Shown here: in pieces, positions 24,729 through 32,561 of the stretch
Layout: every line of letters starts with the position of its first letter
Numbering within the stretch: position 1 is the first letter of the stretch
From: Corynebacterium amycolatum
GTDB lineage: Bacteria; Actinomycetota; Actinomycetes; Mycobacteriales; Mycobacteriaceae
Direction: 5' to 3'
DNA length: 64,000 bases
NCBI RefSeq assembly: GCF_016889425.1
Contig: NZ_CP069513.1
Span: 310,001-374,000, forward strand
The notes under the pieces: generated by a model
Databases searched by the model: none
Told to the model about the DNA's origin: nothing
What the model saw: only the letters and a program-made list of their open reading frames with translations
Program-made: the position numbers and the translations under genes

Positions 24729-24951
24729 CGCTCAATCACCGCTCTATTGCTCCTTCACAGTCCCCGCTACGGGTTTTTCACACAGCTATGACTGTTAACG
24801 CTAGACAACTCTGCCATCTCGCCACAACAAAGGCATACTTTACTTAGCCTCTACCTCGATGTTCGCAGCGCTCTACTGCTTCTTTGCCGCTACTCCACAT
24901 TCTGCCATGTTCCCCCAGCTCCTAGCAGTTCGGCAGAGCTGTCTCGGGAAC

Positions 24952-25194
24952 TTATTCGACCTCCGCTATCGCTTCCAGGAGCTCATCGTCATCGATTTCC
25001 CAGCAAGCGATTTCCTCATCATTGACCAAAATCACCGGCACGCGATCGCCAAATTCCATGGCCAAGTTCGGATCGGTATCCACGTCTTCCACCTGGAACT
25101 GCGCATTTTGGTCCCGAACCAGCGGCTCGATCTGCGCAATCACGCGAGCGCACGAACCGCACGTCTTCCTACTCATCACCGTCACAGTCACCAT
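24952..25194 (-). CDS. Glutaredoxin-like protein with CGSC motif
   Basis: The 80-residue protein has a thioredoxin-like fold start, MSRKTCGSCARV, with a CxxC redox pair, and a cis-Pro segment DRVPVILVNDEEI, giving the layout of the DUF836/glutaredoxin-like group. It probably acts as a small thiol oxidoreductase; the partner is unknown. The frame opens to 25248, but ATG 25194 gives the family size. It is divergent from the HAD phosphatase and precedes hemA on the same strand, as Rv0508 does in M. tuberculosis (from memory). Confidence 0.82.
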   Translation of the reverse strand: MVTVTVMSRKTCGSCARVIAQIEPLVRDQNAQFQVEDVDTDPNLAMEFGDRVPVILVNDEEIACWEIDDDELLEAIAEVE

Positions 25195-25398
25195 AACGGT
25201 CAGTCTAAAGGTCGACTGTTTCGCTTTACGACGTCCCCCTCCCCACAATTCCCTTGCAAAAGTGACCCTTCTTATCTTTGCCCCTATCCGCTCCTTGAAT
25301 CTCAGCGCGCAGCTTTGCCTAAAGAGCGGATACTATTCAACAAGAGCTTCCGATAACGGATATCAGTTGCATACACCGTGGAAAGAGATTTTCGTACC

Positions 25399-26484
25399 GT
25401 GAGTGAGTTCAGTGCCAACAACCGCTCCCCCTTCCCCATCGACATGCTGGGCGACCTTGCTTCCTCGCAGGGGAACGTCCGCAACTTCCTCGAGCAGATA
25501 GTTCTCGCTCCGCTCAATGATGAAGCACAGGAGGAAGCTGGTACTGCAGCAGCTGCCAATGCGCTGGAAGCTCTCGGCGAGGTCTACGACGTCGGCGGCG
25601 AAGAACTGGCTACGGGATTTCGCAGTGTAGCGGGTGCCGAAGATGCCGCTGGCGGTGCACGTGTGCTCTCGCAGCCCATTCCGGGTGTCGAACGAGATCA
25701 AGGCGCAGCCGCTTTCTTCGACGTGGACAACACGCTTGTCCAGGGCGCATCAATCTTCCTCTTTGCCATGGGGTTGGTCGAGCGCGGGTTCATCAAGAAG
25801 CGCGATTTGGCCGGGATGATTTGGAAACAGCTTAAATTCCGAATCTCGGGCGCGGAAAACGCCGCCGACGTAGCTAAGGCCCGCGAACAGGCATTGGAGT
25901 TTTTCGCCGGCCACGATGTGGATGAAATGGTCAAACTCGGCGAAGAGATCTTTGAAGAAAAGATCAGCGACCGCGTTTACCAGGGCACCCGCGATCTGGC
26001 GGAATTGCATATCCAGGCTGGCCAAGAGGTCTGGCTGGTCACCGCCACCCCGGTGCAGCTGGCCCAGGTTATCGCTAAGCACATCGGGCTGACCGGCGCC
26101 CTCGGCACAGTCGCCGAGGTCAAAGACGGAAAGTTCACCGGCCGCCTGGTAGGCGATATCCTCCACGGCCCGGGTAAGAAGCACGCGGTAGCAGCTCTGG
26201 CGGCCTCCTCCGGGTTGGACATGTCTCGCTGCACGGCATACTCAGATTCCGCCAACGACATTCCCATGCTGTCCATGGTGGGCACCGCCGTGGCCATCAA
26301 CCCGGATCGCAAATTGCGGAATTACGCCCAGAAGATGGGTTGGACGATCTACGACTACCGTCACTTCCGCTCCGTAACCTTCGCCACGATGCGGTGGCTC
26401 TCGATCGGAGCACTACTGGCAGGAGTTGCTGGGGGCGCGGGACTCGTCGGCAAGCGACTGTGGGACGCGAACAAGGAAAGCTAA
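25399..26484 (+). CDS. HAD-IB family hydrolase, SerB-like, with C-terminal membrane segment
   Basis: The protein is 361 residues from GTG 25399, or 368 from an upstream GTG at 25378. The HAD motif I is FFDVDNTLV (nucleophile Asp108, acid Asp110), motif II lies in VWLVTATP, and motif IV is YSDSANDIPM. These are the HAD-IB subgroup motifs shared with phosphoserine phosphatases. About 100 residues precede the domain without a recognised fold. The C-terminus ends with one hydrophobic helix (ALLAGVAGGAGLV), so it may be membrane-attached. A TACTAT box near 25329 could be its -10. True phosphoserine phosphatase activity is uncertain. Confidence 0.85.
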   Translation: MSEFSANNRSPFPIDMLGDLASSQGNVRNFLEQIVLAPLNDEAQEEAGTAAAANALEALGEVYDVGGEELATGFRSVAGAEDAAGGARVLSQPIPGVERDQGAAAFFDVDNTLVQGASIFLFAMGLVERGFIKKRDLAGMIWKQLKFRISGAENAADVAKAREQALEFFAGHDVDEMVKLGEEIFEEKISDRVYQGTRDLAELHIQAGQEVWLVTATPVQLAQVIAKHIGLTGALGTVAEVKDGKFTGRLVGDILHGPGKKHAVAALAASSGLDMSRCTAYSDSANDIPMLSMVGTAVAINPDRKLRNYAQKMGWTIYDYRHFRSVTFATMRWLSIGALLAGVAGGAGLVGKRLWDANKES

Positions 26485-26504
26485 GCGCTGCTAGAAGTAC
26501 TCGA

Positions 26505-26577
26505 GAGTAGTGACCGCGTTTATGACAAAAATGGCTCGAAAAATGACCTGAAAGTGCCATAAACTCGCACAGTTTCA
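26505..26577. repeat. 73-bp inverted-repeat element R1 (degenerate copy)
   Basis: Arms 26505-26527 and 26555-26577 (23 bases each) flank a 27-base spacer. Both arms keep GTTTATGRCA next to the spacer, but the outer halves no longer pair well. It lies between two convergent genes (HAD hydrolase and bS22). It is the most diverged of four elements with the same dimensions; compared with R4 its spacer matches better in the inverse orientation. Confidence 0.7.
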
Positions 26578-26643
26578 CATTTGCAGCCCGCGATCTTTTG
26601 CTACTTAATCCGTACTCAGCAGCTCCCCCCAAAAAAAACGACA

Positions 26644-26680
26644 AAACCCGCCCTATCTCAACGAGACCGGGCGGGTTTTG
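26644..26680 (-). terminator. Intrinsic terminator for bS22
   Basis: AAAACCCGCCC (26644-26654) pairs perfectly with GGGCGGGTTTT (26670-26680) around a 15-base loop. On the minus strand a long T run (26631-26640) follows within a few bases. The plus strand is also T-rich just after it, so it may work in both directions. Confidence 0.85.
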
Positions 26681-26741
26681 CTTTTAAAACGTGTACGCGA
26701 CGCAGCACGCGCGCTCCTGCGATAAAGGCAGGAATGCTGGC

Positions 26742-26843
26742 TTACTTGCCGAGCTTACGACGCTGCACGCGGGTACGGCGAAGCATCTTGCGGTGCTTCT
26801 TCTTCGACATGCGCTTGCGACGCTTCTTAATGACGGAACCCAT
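26742..26843 (-). CDS. Small ribosomal protein bS22 (AURKAIP1/COX24-domain protein), 33 residues
   Basis: The minus strand from ATG 26843 encodes 33 residues, beginning [19 protein letters not shown] and ending RRKLGK. More than half the residues are Lys or Arg. The sequence is nearly the same as the mycobacterial bS22 protein that binds the 30S decoding region, formerly annotated as an AURKAIP1/COX24-domain protein. AGCGAGG lies eight bases before the ATG. The neighbouring BldC-like gene upstream is the same as in mycobacteria (Rv0500A-Rv0500B, from memory). A strong terminator follows. Confidence 0.93.
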   Translation of the reverse strand: MGSVIKKRRKRMSKKKHRKMLRRTRVQRRKLGK

Positions 26844-27086
26844 CGGCTCGACCTCGCTATTCGTTGACGGAAATTTCTTTTCTTGCACAATGGCGGCGTA
26901 CTCAATGCGGCCTTACAACCGCCGAGATGTCACGCCCTTTTTCCTTCCGCCTTCACAGCTAGATACTTCATGACTTGAAGACGATAGGAAACAGGGGCGC
27001 AGCACAGCACCATGTACTAATCGGATTAATCATAGCGGGGACATATGCGTTCAGGTCAAACAGCCCCGCTTAAAAGGCAGAAAAAA

Positions 27087-27278
27087 TTAACCCGCGTTGT
27101 AGAAAGAGGAGTCCAGGTATTCCTTGACTGCGGACTCATGGACGCGGAAAGAACGGCCAACGCGCACTGCCGGCAGCTCGCCAGCGTGAACCAGGCGGTA
27201 GACGGTCATCTTGGATACGCGCATGATGTCAGCAACTTCCGCAACGGTCAGAAAGGTGCCTTTATCTGCATTCTGCAT
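27087..27278 (-). CDS. BldC-like (excisionase/MerR-type) helix-turn-helix regulator
   Basis: The 63-residue protein is a single winged helix-turn-helix domain: LTVAEVADIMRVSKMTVYRL as the helix-turn-helix and GELPAVRVGRSFRV as the wing. This is the layout of Streptomyces BldC and the mycobacterial homologue Rv0500A. Such proteins bind direct repeats as head-to-tail multimers. AAGGGA lies nine to ten bases before the ATG. A 12-bp palindrome lies about 85 bases upstream. Target genes are not known from the sequence. Confidence 0.9.
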   Translation of the reverse strand: MQNADKGTFLTVAEVADIMRVSKMTVYRLVHAGELPAVRVGRSFRVHESAVKEYLDSSFYNAG

Positions 27279-27362
27279 TAGTTAATATTCCCTTCAGCGC
27301 ACGCGACGCGCTGCAGGCTTCCCCTCCTGCAGAAAATCGTGACACGCACGTGCTTTTCATAT

Positions 27363-27374
27363 CCTACCGGTAGG
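27363..27374. promoter_or_regulatory. 12-bp perfect palindrome CCTACCGGTAGG upstream of the BldC-like gene
   Basis: CCTACCGGTAGG is its own reverse complement; a related ACCGGT repeats ten bases later at 27381-27386. On the minus strand it is immediately followed by ATATG. This placement fits a promoter-overlapping operator for the regulator gene. Confidence 0.4.
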
Positions 27375-27406
27375 CAAGGTACCGGTGCGATTTTTGATAA
27401 AAAATA

Positions 27407-27496
27407 GGGGCATTGGCGAATGGTGTGACAGTTGTGACTAGCCCATCGTCCCTGCGTATCGGATTAGCTACTGCCCCTGGCCATTTCCAATGCCCC
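27407..27496 (-). terminator. Large hairpin terminator downstream of proC
   Basis: GGGGCATTGG (27407-27416) pairs with CCAATGCCCC (27487-27496), and ATGG/CCAT extends the stem after a small bulge. On the minus strand the hairpin is followed by TATTTTTTATC, a good T run. A second small hairpin CCCCAA-ATA-TTGGGG at 27493-27507 overlaps its proximal side. Confidence 0.7.
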
Positions 27497-27541
27497 AAAT
27501 ATTGGGGTTACTTGTACACCCGCGACCACTCGGCGAAATAC

Positions 27542-28351
27542 TTATTTACCCATCTCATTGGCCTTGTCATAGCAAGCCTGCAGCGCGCGATGCACCGCGC
27601 GGCGAATACCCTCTTCCTCGAAAACTCGGGTGGCCGCTGCCGTTGTACCGCCCGGCGAAGTGACATCAGCACGCAGCGCAGTCGGGTCCGCACCTTCCTG
27701 CATCATCATCTCGGCCGCACCAGCAGCCGTAGCCGACGCCAGACGCTTAGCCTGATCACGTTTGAGGCCCAGATTCACACCCGCATCGGTCATCGCCTCG
27801 ACAAACTGGAAGAAGTAAGCCGGACCAGAGCCCGAGACTGCAGTGACTGCAGACATCAGCGACTCATCGACAACCTCAACGCTGCCGACCTTCTCCAGTA
27901 GTCCGACAACCTCGTCGGTCTGGCTCTCCGTGACAAAGCGACCCGGCGCGACTGCACAGACTCCCTTGCCCACCAGCATCGGAGTATTCGGCATAACGCG
28001 GATCACCGGGGTGCCGACAGCACAGACGCTTTCCATCTTGTCCAGCGTGATGCCAGCCGCCATCGACACCACGATAGTGTCGACCTCAGAGTCATCCAAC
28101 ACGTCAGCAATCTTCTCGAGCATGTCGACAATCAAGTACGGCTTCACGCACAAGAACACCACGTCGGCACCGTCGACTGCCCCTACCGGGTCGTCGGTAT
28201 CGACAATGCCGTAGGTCTCTTTCAGACCAGCCAGGCTCTCCTTGGTGCGCCCCACCACATAAATCGAGGAGGGCGAGACACCACCGTCGATGAGACCACC
28301 GACGAGTGCACTACCAATCTTTCCGCCACCAATTACAGCAATTCTTGTCAT
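27542..28351 (-). CDS. proC: Pyrroline-5-carboxylate reductase ProC
   Basis: The 269-residue enzyme makes proline from pyrroline-5-carboxylate with NAD(P)H. The Rossmann motif IAVIGGGKIGSALVGGL begins at residue 3. The family signature near SGSGPAYFFQFVEAMTDAGV and DVTSPGGTTAAA forms the proline site. The frame opens up to 28426, but ATG 28351 starts right at the conserved Rossmann strand. No Shine-Dalgarno is present, so a leaderless message is possible. Confidence 0.96.
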   Translation of the reverse strand: MTRIAVIGGGKIGSALVGGLIDGGVSPSSIYVVGRTKESLAGLKETYGIVDTDDPVGAVDGADVVFLCVKPYLIVDMLEKIADVLDDSEVDTIVVSMAAGITLDKMESVCAVGTPVIRVMPNTPMLVGKGVCAVAPGRFVTESQTDEVVGLLEKVGSVEVVDESLMSAVTAVSGSGPAYFFQFVEAMTDAGVNLGLKRDQAKRLASATAAGAAEMMMQEGADPTALRADVTSPGGTTAAATRVFEEEGIRRAVHRALQACYDKANEMGK

Positions 28352-28453
28352 GGACGCTAAGTGTGCCAAAACTGGCCCACACATGCGAATGCAGGGACCG
28401 GAAAACTTCGCTTCCGGCCCCTGCATCAGGTGATGATTATTTTGTTGGCCCCA

Positions 28454-29902
28454 CTACAACTGAAAGAGAATCCAGGGGCCAAATGTCAGTGCCAAACCGA
28501 CAAGCCCCGCGAGAATCGGTGTCAGTTTGTCCTTCTCACGGCGCAGGTAGTTAGCCATTCCCGCGAAGCCACCAGAGACCACGAGAGCCATGATGACAAC
28601 CACGATTTTTGGCAACGACGACCAGGCCATGGTGAAGCCCAGGAACACCAATGCACCAGCAATCAGACCCACGAAGACCTGAATCAGCAGCAACGGCACC
28701 GAGAGGGAATTGTCCTCGGCGTAGCCATCACGCGCGGCGACCTTGCCCTTGGAGCTCTTGGGTTCCTCACGCTTAACGACGTCCCGGGGCTCCGACTGCT
28801 TCTCGTCAGCTGCGACCTGGGTCGGTGTGGTCTCGGCCTGTACGTCTTCTGGCTGTGCTACTTCAGGAGTGACAGCGGCTGCCACTGCCGCCTCGGAAGC
28901 GGCCCCGGTATCGGCGTCAGCGTCGGCAGCCTCGAAGGTATCCGTTTCCTGAGCAGCTTCAGTCTCACCGACTGCGTCTGCCTCTTCCGCCTGCTGCAGC
29001 ACACGGGTTTGTTCTTCCGGAGCTTCTGTTGTTTCGGCCTCAGCAAGCTGTTCACCGTCGACGTCATCCGATTCCGCGGATGCCGCAGCCTCTTCGTCGA
29101 CACTGCCCTGGACAACCGGAATGGAGGCAGTCGGACGGTCGTCGTAAGCGTTGGAACCGGTGAGTACTGCACGAGCGACTGGCCCCGGCTCCCCAATCTG
29201 CTGCGACTCGTCTGCCATGTCACGCAGTTCGGTGAAGGTGTAGGTAATCTCCGAACGCTCGGAGTTGACCATGACCGGACGGGGTTCCATCGGAATTGCC
29301 AATGGCACTGCAGTGGCTGCTGGCTGCGTAGTTGGCGTGCTCGGCGCAGCTTGTTCCTGCTGCGGAGTTGCCGGAGCAACCGGAACAGCCGGAGCAGCCG
29401 GTTCTTCGGCAACTTCGTCAGCTTCGACGTCAGCGACCTCGGCGTCAGCTACTTCGGCATCAGCGACCTCGGTGTCAGCCTCAATTAATTCCGGCTCGTC
29501 CTCTTCCGGAGCAGCAGCTTCAGCCTCGGCCTCAGCTTGAACCTCATGCTCCGAAGAATCCGCCTCTTCAGCAACTATCACTGACTCAGCAACGGCCTCC
29601 GAGTGCTCCGGAGCTTCTGCCTCCGGTTCGGATGCCCGTGCTTCTTCGGTGCCGTTGGTCGCAGCTTCGTCGGCAAGCAGATCGCTCGTGGTCGTCTGAC
29701 CGTCGTCTGCGTTGGAAAGAGCGTGCGCACCGCGTCGTGGTTCGCCGGCCTTAACGCGAGGGATTGAGCCAGTGAGTTCCTGAACGGACACACCGCCTTC
29801 TTCAAGGCTGCGTCGACGGCGGCGCCGCGGTGGTTCAGAGGGGGCTCCCTCCTTCTGCCGCCGCGCCAGCAGTTCGGCAACGGTGAGCTTTTCCTCGCTC
29901 AT
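28454..29902 (-). CDS. Membrane protein with N-terminal TVAELLARR motif and long acidic linker
   Basis: The 482-residue protein begins MSEEKLTVAELLARRQ, followed by a run of Arg (PPRRRRRRSLEE). A very long disordered stretch (about 45-370) is rich in Glu, Ala, Val and Thr, including short repeats of the EVADA type. A membrane domain of four close helices (about 390-480) ends it. M. tuberculosis Rv0497, also next to ppx (Rv0496), has the same layout from memory. The function is unknown. It starts one base after the ppx stop, with GGAAAGG six bases upstream, so it is coupled to ppx. Confidence 0.75.
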   Translation of the reverse strand: MSEEKLTVAELLARRQKEGAPSEPPRRRRRRSLEEGGVSVQELTGSIPRVKAGEPRRGAHALSNADDGQTTTSDLLADEAATNGTEEARASEPEAEAPEHSEAVAESVIVAEEADSSEHEVQAEAEAEAAAPEEDEPELIEADTEVADAEVADAEVADVEADEVAEEPAAPAVPVAPATPQQEQAAPSTPTTQPAATAVPLAIPMEPRPVMVNSERSEITYTFTELRDMADESQQIGEPGPVARAVLTGSNAYDDRPTASIPVVQGSVDEEAAASAESDDVDGEQLAEAETTEAPEEQTRVLQQAEEADAVGETEAAQETDTFEAADADADTGAASEAAVAAAVTPEVAQPEDVQAETTPTQVAADEKQSEPRDVVKREEPKSSKGKVAARDGYAEDNSLSVPLLLIQVFVGLIAGALVFLGFTMAWSSLPKIVVVIMALVVSGGFAGMANYLRREKDKLTPILAGLVGLALTFGPWILFQL

Positions 29903-29903
29903 C

Positions 29904-30842
29904 TCAACCCTTTCCGTATAGGTCACTGTCCAGTCGTCGGAAGATAATGCCCTCGCGCAGAGCCCAAGGACAAATCTCGACCTTCTCTAATCCCAATGCT
30001 CGCATACTAGCCTCCGCAACGAGAGCACCTGCGACAATTTGGTGAGAACGATTTGCACTAACACCCTCAAGTTCAGCACGGTCAGCCGCCGTCATGCGTG
30101 AAATAAACGCAATCAACTGACGCAAACCAGCCGCAGTCAGAGTGCGCTTAACCCTCGGACCAGCGGCGGAAGGCGCCGCACCAGTCAGGCGGGCGAGAGT
30201 GCGGAAAGTCTTCGACGTGGCGACAGCCAAGTCCGGCTCACCAAGCGTACGCAGATGACGAGCTGGCTCAGCGAGCTCAGCATCAATGTAGTCGCGCAGC
30301 AGGTCAATCTTCTTACGCTCCGGCGGGTCGGTCTCGAACCACTCGTGGGTCAAACGGCCCGCACCGAGCAGCAGTGAGTACGCGGCCTCCGGATCCTCAT
30401 CGGTACCCGACGTCAGCTCGAGAGAGCCGCCACCGATATCCAGGTTGATTAGACGACCAGCAGACCAGCCGTACCAGCGCCGTACTGCCAAAAAGGTCAG
30501 ACGAGCCTCGTCCTCACCGGAGAGAATCTGCAGCTTAATGCCAGTTTCCTTCTCGACGTGAGCGAGTACTTCGTCCGCGTTGGCGGCATCGCGAACAGCC
30601 GAAGTGGCGAAGCTAATCATCTCTTCGCACTTCATCTGCTCAACCAATTCCTTGGATTCAGCGACGTAGCCCGTCAGCTTGTCAATGCCCTTCTTGGACA
30701 GGTTGTTGTCCTTATCCAGGTACTCGACCAGCTTCATCGTCGACTTGGAATCGCTCATCGGAGTCGGATGTCCGCCCCGGCGGGCGTCCACCATCACCAA
30801 GTGGACGGTATTACTACCTACATCTAATACACCTAATCTCAC
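29904..30842 (-). CDS. ppx: Ppx/GppA family exopolyphosphatase
   Basis: The 312-residue protein belongs to the Ppx/GppA branch of the actin-like ATPase fold: [14 protein letters not shown] (phosphate 1), [28 protein letters not shown] (phosphate 2) and the catalytic Glu in the [10 protein letters not shown] segment. It hydrolyses polyphosphate or guanosine pentaphosphate; the related C. glutamicum Ppx1 is an exopolyphosphatase. The length is that of the short actinobacterial form. Start is GTG at 30842. It is coupled to the following membrane gene and is divergent, by only 34 bases, from the Cys-rich protein gene. Confidence 0.92.
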   Translation of the reverse strand: MRLGVLDVGSNTVHLVMVDARRGGHPTPMSDSKSTMKLVEYLDKDNNLSKKGIDKLTGYVAESKELVEQMKCEEMISFATSAVRDAANADEVLAHVEKETGIKLQILSGEDEARLTFLAVRRWYGWSAGRLINLDIGGGSLELTSGTDEDPEAAYSLLLGAGRLTHEWFETDPPERKKIDLLRDYIDAELAEPARHLRTLGEPDLAVATSKTFRTLARLTGAAPSAAGPRVKRTLTAAGLRQLIAFISRMTAADRAELEGVSANRSHQIVAGALVAEASMRALGLEKVEICPWALREGIIFRRLDSDLYGKG

Positions 30843-30853
30843 TCTTAGTAGGT

Positions 30854-30864
30854 TAGACGGTCTA
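30854..30864. promoter_or_regulatory. Palindrome TAGAC-G-GTCTA in the 34-bp divergent promoter gap
   Basis: The 11-base palindrome with one central base lies midway between the GTG start of ppx (30842) and the GTG start of the Cys-rich gene (30877). Both promoters must overlap it or each other, and neither gene has a Shine-Dalgarno, so both messages may be leaderless. Confidence 0.45.
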
Positions 30865-30876
30865 CGGTGTATTGGT

Positions 30877-31809
30877 GTGAATCAACCCCACCCCCGCCCC
30901 GGTCGCGGACCACAACCATCTCCCGCTGAAGTCGCCTATGATTTTCCCCGAGAGTGGTTCGAGTTCGCCCACCCAGAGGACCCAGAACACATCATCACCT
31001 GCGACCTAACCTGGTTGATGAGCTCCTATCAATGCGCCTTCGGCACCTCCGCTTGCCTGGGCATCGACTCCGCGAACGCGGATGTCGGATGCTGCGGCCA
31101 TGGCGCCTTTATCACCGACGACGAAGACCGCGAGAGGGTTATTGACGTCGTAAAGCGGATGGAAGGCGACTCCGCAGACCCCCAGTGGTGGCAGAACCGC
31201 CCCAAACAAACGCTGAAGTGGCTCGAAACCTACGAAACCGATCCCTCCGAGCCGTTGGAACCGTGGTTAGTGTGGGACGAGCTTGACGACGAAAACGGAG
31301 AGCCTGAGCCTGCTCTGAAAACGAAGGTCGTGAAGAATGCCTGCATTTTTGCCAACCGTGAGGGGTGGCGAAATGGTGCGGGCTGTGCCATCCACCAGTG
31401 GGCGATGGCCAACGACATTGACCCAGTGAAGGTCAAGCCGGATGTGTGCTGGCAGGTGCCGCTACGTCGACTGGAGGACTGGGAGGAACGCCCAGACGGC
31501 CAGGAGATTCTGCGCACGACTATTACTGAGTACGACCGTCGCGGCTGGGGCGATGGCGGCGAGGACTTTGAATGGTTCTGCACGGGCGCGCCGGCCACAC
31601 ATGCCGGTGGCGAACCGATGTGGCGCACGCACAAGTCTGAGCTAATCGAGCTCATCGGCGAAGAGTGCTACGAAATTCTGGCGGAGCACTGCCGGGCTCG
31701 AGAGGCAGCGGGCGCGGCCAAGGCCTTCGGGCCGAGCGGCTACCCACTGCTGGCGATTCACCCGGCCACACGCGCAGCGGCCGAGGGGCTGGCACCGGAC
31801 GAGGTTTAA
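30877..31809 (+). CDS. Conserved Cys-rich protein (Rv0495c-like), function unknown
   Basis: The 310-residue soluble protein carries about 11 cysteines. Five are clustered near the N-terminus (Cys42, 53, 60, 72 and 73, in the segments TCDLTW, QCAFG and GCCGHG) and others in NACIF and [10 protein letters not shown]. The spacing suggests a metal or iron-sulfur site, in style like YkgJ-type proteins, although no family signature was matched with certainty. The divergent partner is ppx, the same arrangement as Rv0495c-Rv0496 in M. tuberculosis (from memory). GTG 30877 was chosen because the protein reads in frame from here and the frame before it overlaps ppx. Confidence 0.75.
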   Translation: MNQPHPRPGRGPQPSPAEVAYDFPREWFEFAHPEDPEHIITCDLTWLMSSYQCAFGTSACLGIDSANADVGCCGHGAFITDDEDRERVIDVVKRMEGDSADPQWWQNRPKQTLKWLETYETDPSEPLEPWLVWDELDDENGEPEPALKTKVVKNACIFANREGWRNGAGCAIHQWAMANDIDPVKVKPDVCWQVPLRRLEDWEERPDGQEILRTTITEYDRRGWGDGGEDFEWFCTGAPATHAGGEPMWRTHKSELIELIGEECYEILAEHCRAREAAGAAKAFGPSGYPLLAIHPATRAAAEGLAPDEV

Positions 31810-31862
31810 CGTCGAGGATTCATCAGATCGCCGGCGGAGAGCATCGGCAGCAGTTAGCTGCG

Positions 31863-32558
31863 TTAGTCCTCGAACTTGTAACCCAAGCCGCGAACGGTGA
31901 CCAGGAACTCAGGCGAGGAAGGATTGCGCTCAATCTTGGAGCGCAGGCGCTTGATGTGTACGTCCAGCGTCTTGGTGTCGCCGACGTAGTCGGAGCCCCA
32001 GACGCGATCGATGAGCTGGCCGCGGGTCAGCACACGACCACGGTTGCGCAGCAAGTACTCCAGCAGGTCGAACTCCTTGAGCGGCATTGCGACATCATCG
32101 CCGTCAACGGTGACAACGTGGCGCTCGACATCCAGCACGACCGGGCCGCCGCGCAAGACCTCCTCGTAGATCTCCTCGACATCGTCGGAGTCGTCGTGAC
32201 GACCGCGTCGCAGCACAGCCCGGATACGGGCAATAAGCTCCCGAGAGGAATAAGGCTTGGTCACATAGTCATCCGCACCAATTTCGAGGCCGACGACCTT
32301 GTCAATCTCAGTGTCACGGGCGGTGACCATAATCACTGGGACAGAGGACTTTAAGCGGATGTTTTTGCAGACCTCGGTGCCACTCATACCTGGCAGCATG
32401 AGATCCAACAGCACAATGTCCGGTTCTGCTTTGGAAAATTCTGCAAGTGCTTCCTGGCCGTCAGCGGCCATCCGCACCTCGAATCCCTCGCGCTGCAGCA
32501 GAAACGCTAGCGGCTCCGCCAAAGCCGTCTCGTCTTCGACAATAAGTACCTCAGTCAC
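31863..32558 (-). CDS. regX3: Response regulator RegX3 (OmpR/PhoB family)
   Basis: The 231-residue regulator has a receiver domain (residues 1-118) with phosphoacceptor Asp52 in IVLLDLMLPG, acidic pocket VEDE, Thr in MVTARD and Lys in VTKPY. A winged-helix output domain (about 135-231) follows, with RVLTRGQLIDRVWG and VTVRGLGYKFE. It pairs with the sensor SenX3, whose stop lies three bases before this GTG start (32558), with GGAAGGAA upstream. In mycobacteria this system responds to phosphate limitation; in corynebacteria the signal is less certain. Confidence 0.94.
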   Translation of the reverse strand: MTEVLIVEDETALAEPLAFLLQREGFEVRMAADGQEALAEFSKAEPDIVLLDLMLPGMSGTEVCKNIRLKSSVPVIMVTARDTEIDKVVGLEIGADDYVTKPYSSRELIARIRAVLRRGRHDDSDDVEEIYEEVLRGGPVVLDVERHVVTVDGDDVAMPLKEFDLLEYLLRNRGRVLTRGQLIDRVWGSDYVGDTKTLDVHIKRLRSKIERNPSSPEFLVTVRGLGYKFED

Positions 32559-32561
32559 GGA

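Noticed and set aside
24832..24851. Possible DtxR-type iron box before hemA (AGGC...GCCT)
   Set aside because: The central bases do not fit the DtxR consensus; only the outer four bases are symmetrical.
26505..26577. Insertion sequence end or transposon scar
   Set aside because: No transposase, no target duplication visible and the size is constant at 73 bp in all four places; kept instead as a repeat family of open origin.
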